From Streptomyces tauricus (GTDB taxonomy: Bacteria > Actinomycetota > Actinomycetes > Streptomycetales > Streptomycetaceae), in NCBI RefSeq assembly GCF_014650955.1, contig NZ_BMVY01000013.1, positions 1 to 64,000 on the forward strand: a stretch of 64,000 nt of DNA, in the 5' to 3' direction. Shown here one piece after another: positions 63,220-64,000 of this stretch. The notes beneath the pieces are model-generated. The model did no database searches and was not told the DNA's origin. It saw nothing but the letters and a program-made list of their open reading frames with translations. The stretch's first letter is position 1. Each line of letters opens with the position of its first letter. The position numbers were made by a program, and so were the translations under genes.

Positions 63220-64000
63220 GTGGCTGTGACGGAGTCCGCGCCCGGGACGGCGCCCGCGACACAGGAAGCGGCGGGGGCGCGCGCGATGCAGGAAGCGGCG
63301 GGGACGCGCGCGGTGCAGGAGAACGCGACGGCGCGCACGGCGCACAAAACTGCGACGGTACGCACGATGCACGAGAGCGCGGGAGCGCGCGCGGCGCAAG
63401 AGGGCATCCTGCGACGGCAGTCGGCGCGCGAATCGGCGGCACGCACCTACGCGCGCGCCCTGCCGATCGTCCCGGTACGGGCGCGCGGGCTGACCATCGA
63501 GGGCGCCGACGGGAGCCGCTATCTCGACTGTCTCTCGGGCGCGGGCACACTGGCCCTCGGCCACAACCACCCGGTCGTCCTGGAGGCCATCCGCAAGGTC
63601 CTCGACTCGGGAGCCCCGCTGCACGTCCTGGACCTGGCCACCCCCGTCAAGGACGCCTTCACCACCGAGCTGTTCCGCACACTGCCGCCCGGTCTCGCCG
63701 ACCATGCGCGGGTGCAGTTCTGCGGCCCCGCGGGCACGGACGCCGTGGAGGCGGCGCTGAAACTGGTGCGCACCGCGACCGGCCGCAGCGGCATCCTCGC
63801 CTTCACCGGCGCCTATCACGGGATGACCGAAGGGGCGCTCGCGGTATCCGGAGGTGCCCCCGACGTACGGGTCACCCGCCTGCCCTATCCGCAGGACTAC
63901 CGTTGCCCGTTCGGCGTCGGAGGCGGGCACGGGGCCGAACTCGCCGCCCGCTGGACGCAGTCCGTCCTCGACGACCCCAAGTCCGGCGTGACGAGCCCCG
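63220..64000 (+). CDS. class III aminotransferase (diaminobutyrate-type), truncated at window edge
   Basis: This is the first 260 residues of a PLP-dependent class III aminotransferase. The conserved block is LDCLSGAGTLALGHNHPVVL, then CGPAGTDAVEAALKLVRTAT and AFTGAYHGMTEGALAV (phosphate-binding region). The PLP lysine lies beyond the edge. The closest match in memory is diaminobutyrate-2-oxoglutarate transaminase of siderophore loci. The first 80 residues are an Ala/Thr/Gln-rich repetitive extension (QEAAGARAMQEAAGTRAVQE). GTG 63220 has GGGAGG nine bases upstream. Confidence 0.82.
   Translation, partial: MAVTESAPGTAPATQEAAGARAMQEAAGTRAVQENATARTAHKTATVRTMHESAGARAAQEGILRRQSARESAARTYARALPIVPVRARGLTIEGADGSRYLDCLSGAGTLALGHNHPVVLEAIRKVLDSGAPLHVLDLATPVKDAFTTELFRTLPPGLADHARVQFCGPAGTDAVEAALKLVRTATGRSGILAFTGAYHGMTEGALAVSGGAPDVRVTRLPYPQDYRCPFGVGGGHGAELAARWTQSVLDDPKSGVTSP

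Noticed and set aside
62894..63229. 111-aa frame in the protease-aminotransferase gap
   Set aside because: It overlaps the protease 5' region, ends inside the aminotransferase start, and has Arg/Trp-rich composition with no conserved motif.

Overview
This window is a core-chromosome segment of a Streptomyces species. The evidence is very high GC with strong third-position GC bias, GTG and TTG starts, ClgR, RshA and the OsaA/B/C osmotic-stress genes, and a gene order that matches my memory of the S. coelicolor chromosome (roughly the SCO5746-SCO5799 interval; recalled, not searched). No prophage, insertion sequence, CRISPR array or biosynthetic island is visible. The extreme right edge may enter a siderophore locus.

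Layout. 1-390: end of an rRNA operon (23S tail, 5S, strong terminator). 433-1318: an eroded DegT-like protein and tRNA-Thr(GGT). 1358-10915: osmotic-stress signalling module, with phosphatase/anti-sigma regulator OsaC divergent from the giant poly-HAMP hybrid kinase OsaA and the response regulator OsaB. 11274-19941: ftsK, a RodZ-like HTH membrane protein, the overlapping rimO-pgsA-cinA set, clgR, dpsB and a small membrane protein. 20091-26827 (minus): lhr-nei2-SDR repair unit. 27184-30153: AraC regulator, AzlCD amino-acid exporter and a terpenoid-cyclase-like hypothetical protein. 30234-34174: DUF3046, AI-2E permease, recA-recX with an SOS box. 34541-37806: ArsR-type regulator overlapping an orphan FtsX-type permease. 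37970-40811 (minus): rhodanese and cysteine dioxygenase behind a 15-codon Cys-rich leader peptide, then a flavin monooxygenase. 41015-44340 (minus): gluABCD glutamate uptake. 44642-47846: two-component system convergent with a TAXI binding protein. 48004-59985: miaB, a RelE-like protein, a LigB-like protein, miaA, dapF, rshA, an M1 peptidase and hflX. 60165-62873: tandem lipoprotein trypsin-like proteases. 63220-end: truncated class III aminotransferase.

How the genes fit together. Several themes recur: stress signalling (OsaABC, ClgR, DpsB, RshA), DNA repair and segregation (FtsK, Lhr/Nei2, RecA/RecX), and tRNA or ribosome modification (RimO, MiaB, MiaA, HflX). Cysteine and glutamate handling form two compact operons with visible RNA-level control: a Cys leader peptide ahead of cysteine dioxygenase, and a 16-bp hairpin between gluB and gluC.

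The most interesting observations are the ten exact-length 276-bp repeats in osaA, the Cys leader peptide, the 20-bp palindrome ahead of an ABC permease that lacks an ATPase gene, the shared uncharacterised N-terminal module of the twin proteases, and a fourfold tandem array of a Streptomyces intergenic repeat. Many genes (ftsK, rimO, DUF3046, AI-2E, miaB, dapF) have a -10-like hexamer 6-7 bases before the start codon and look leaderless.
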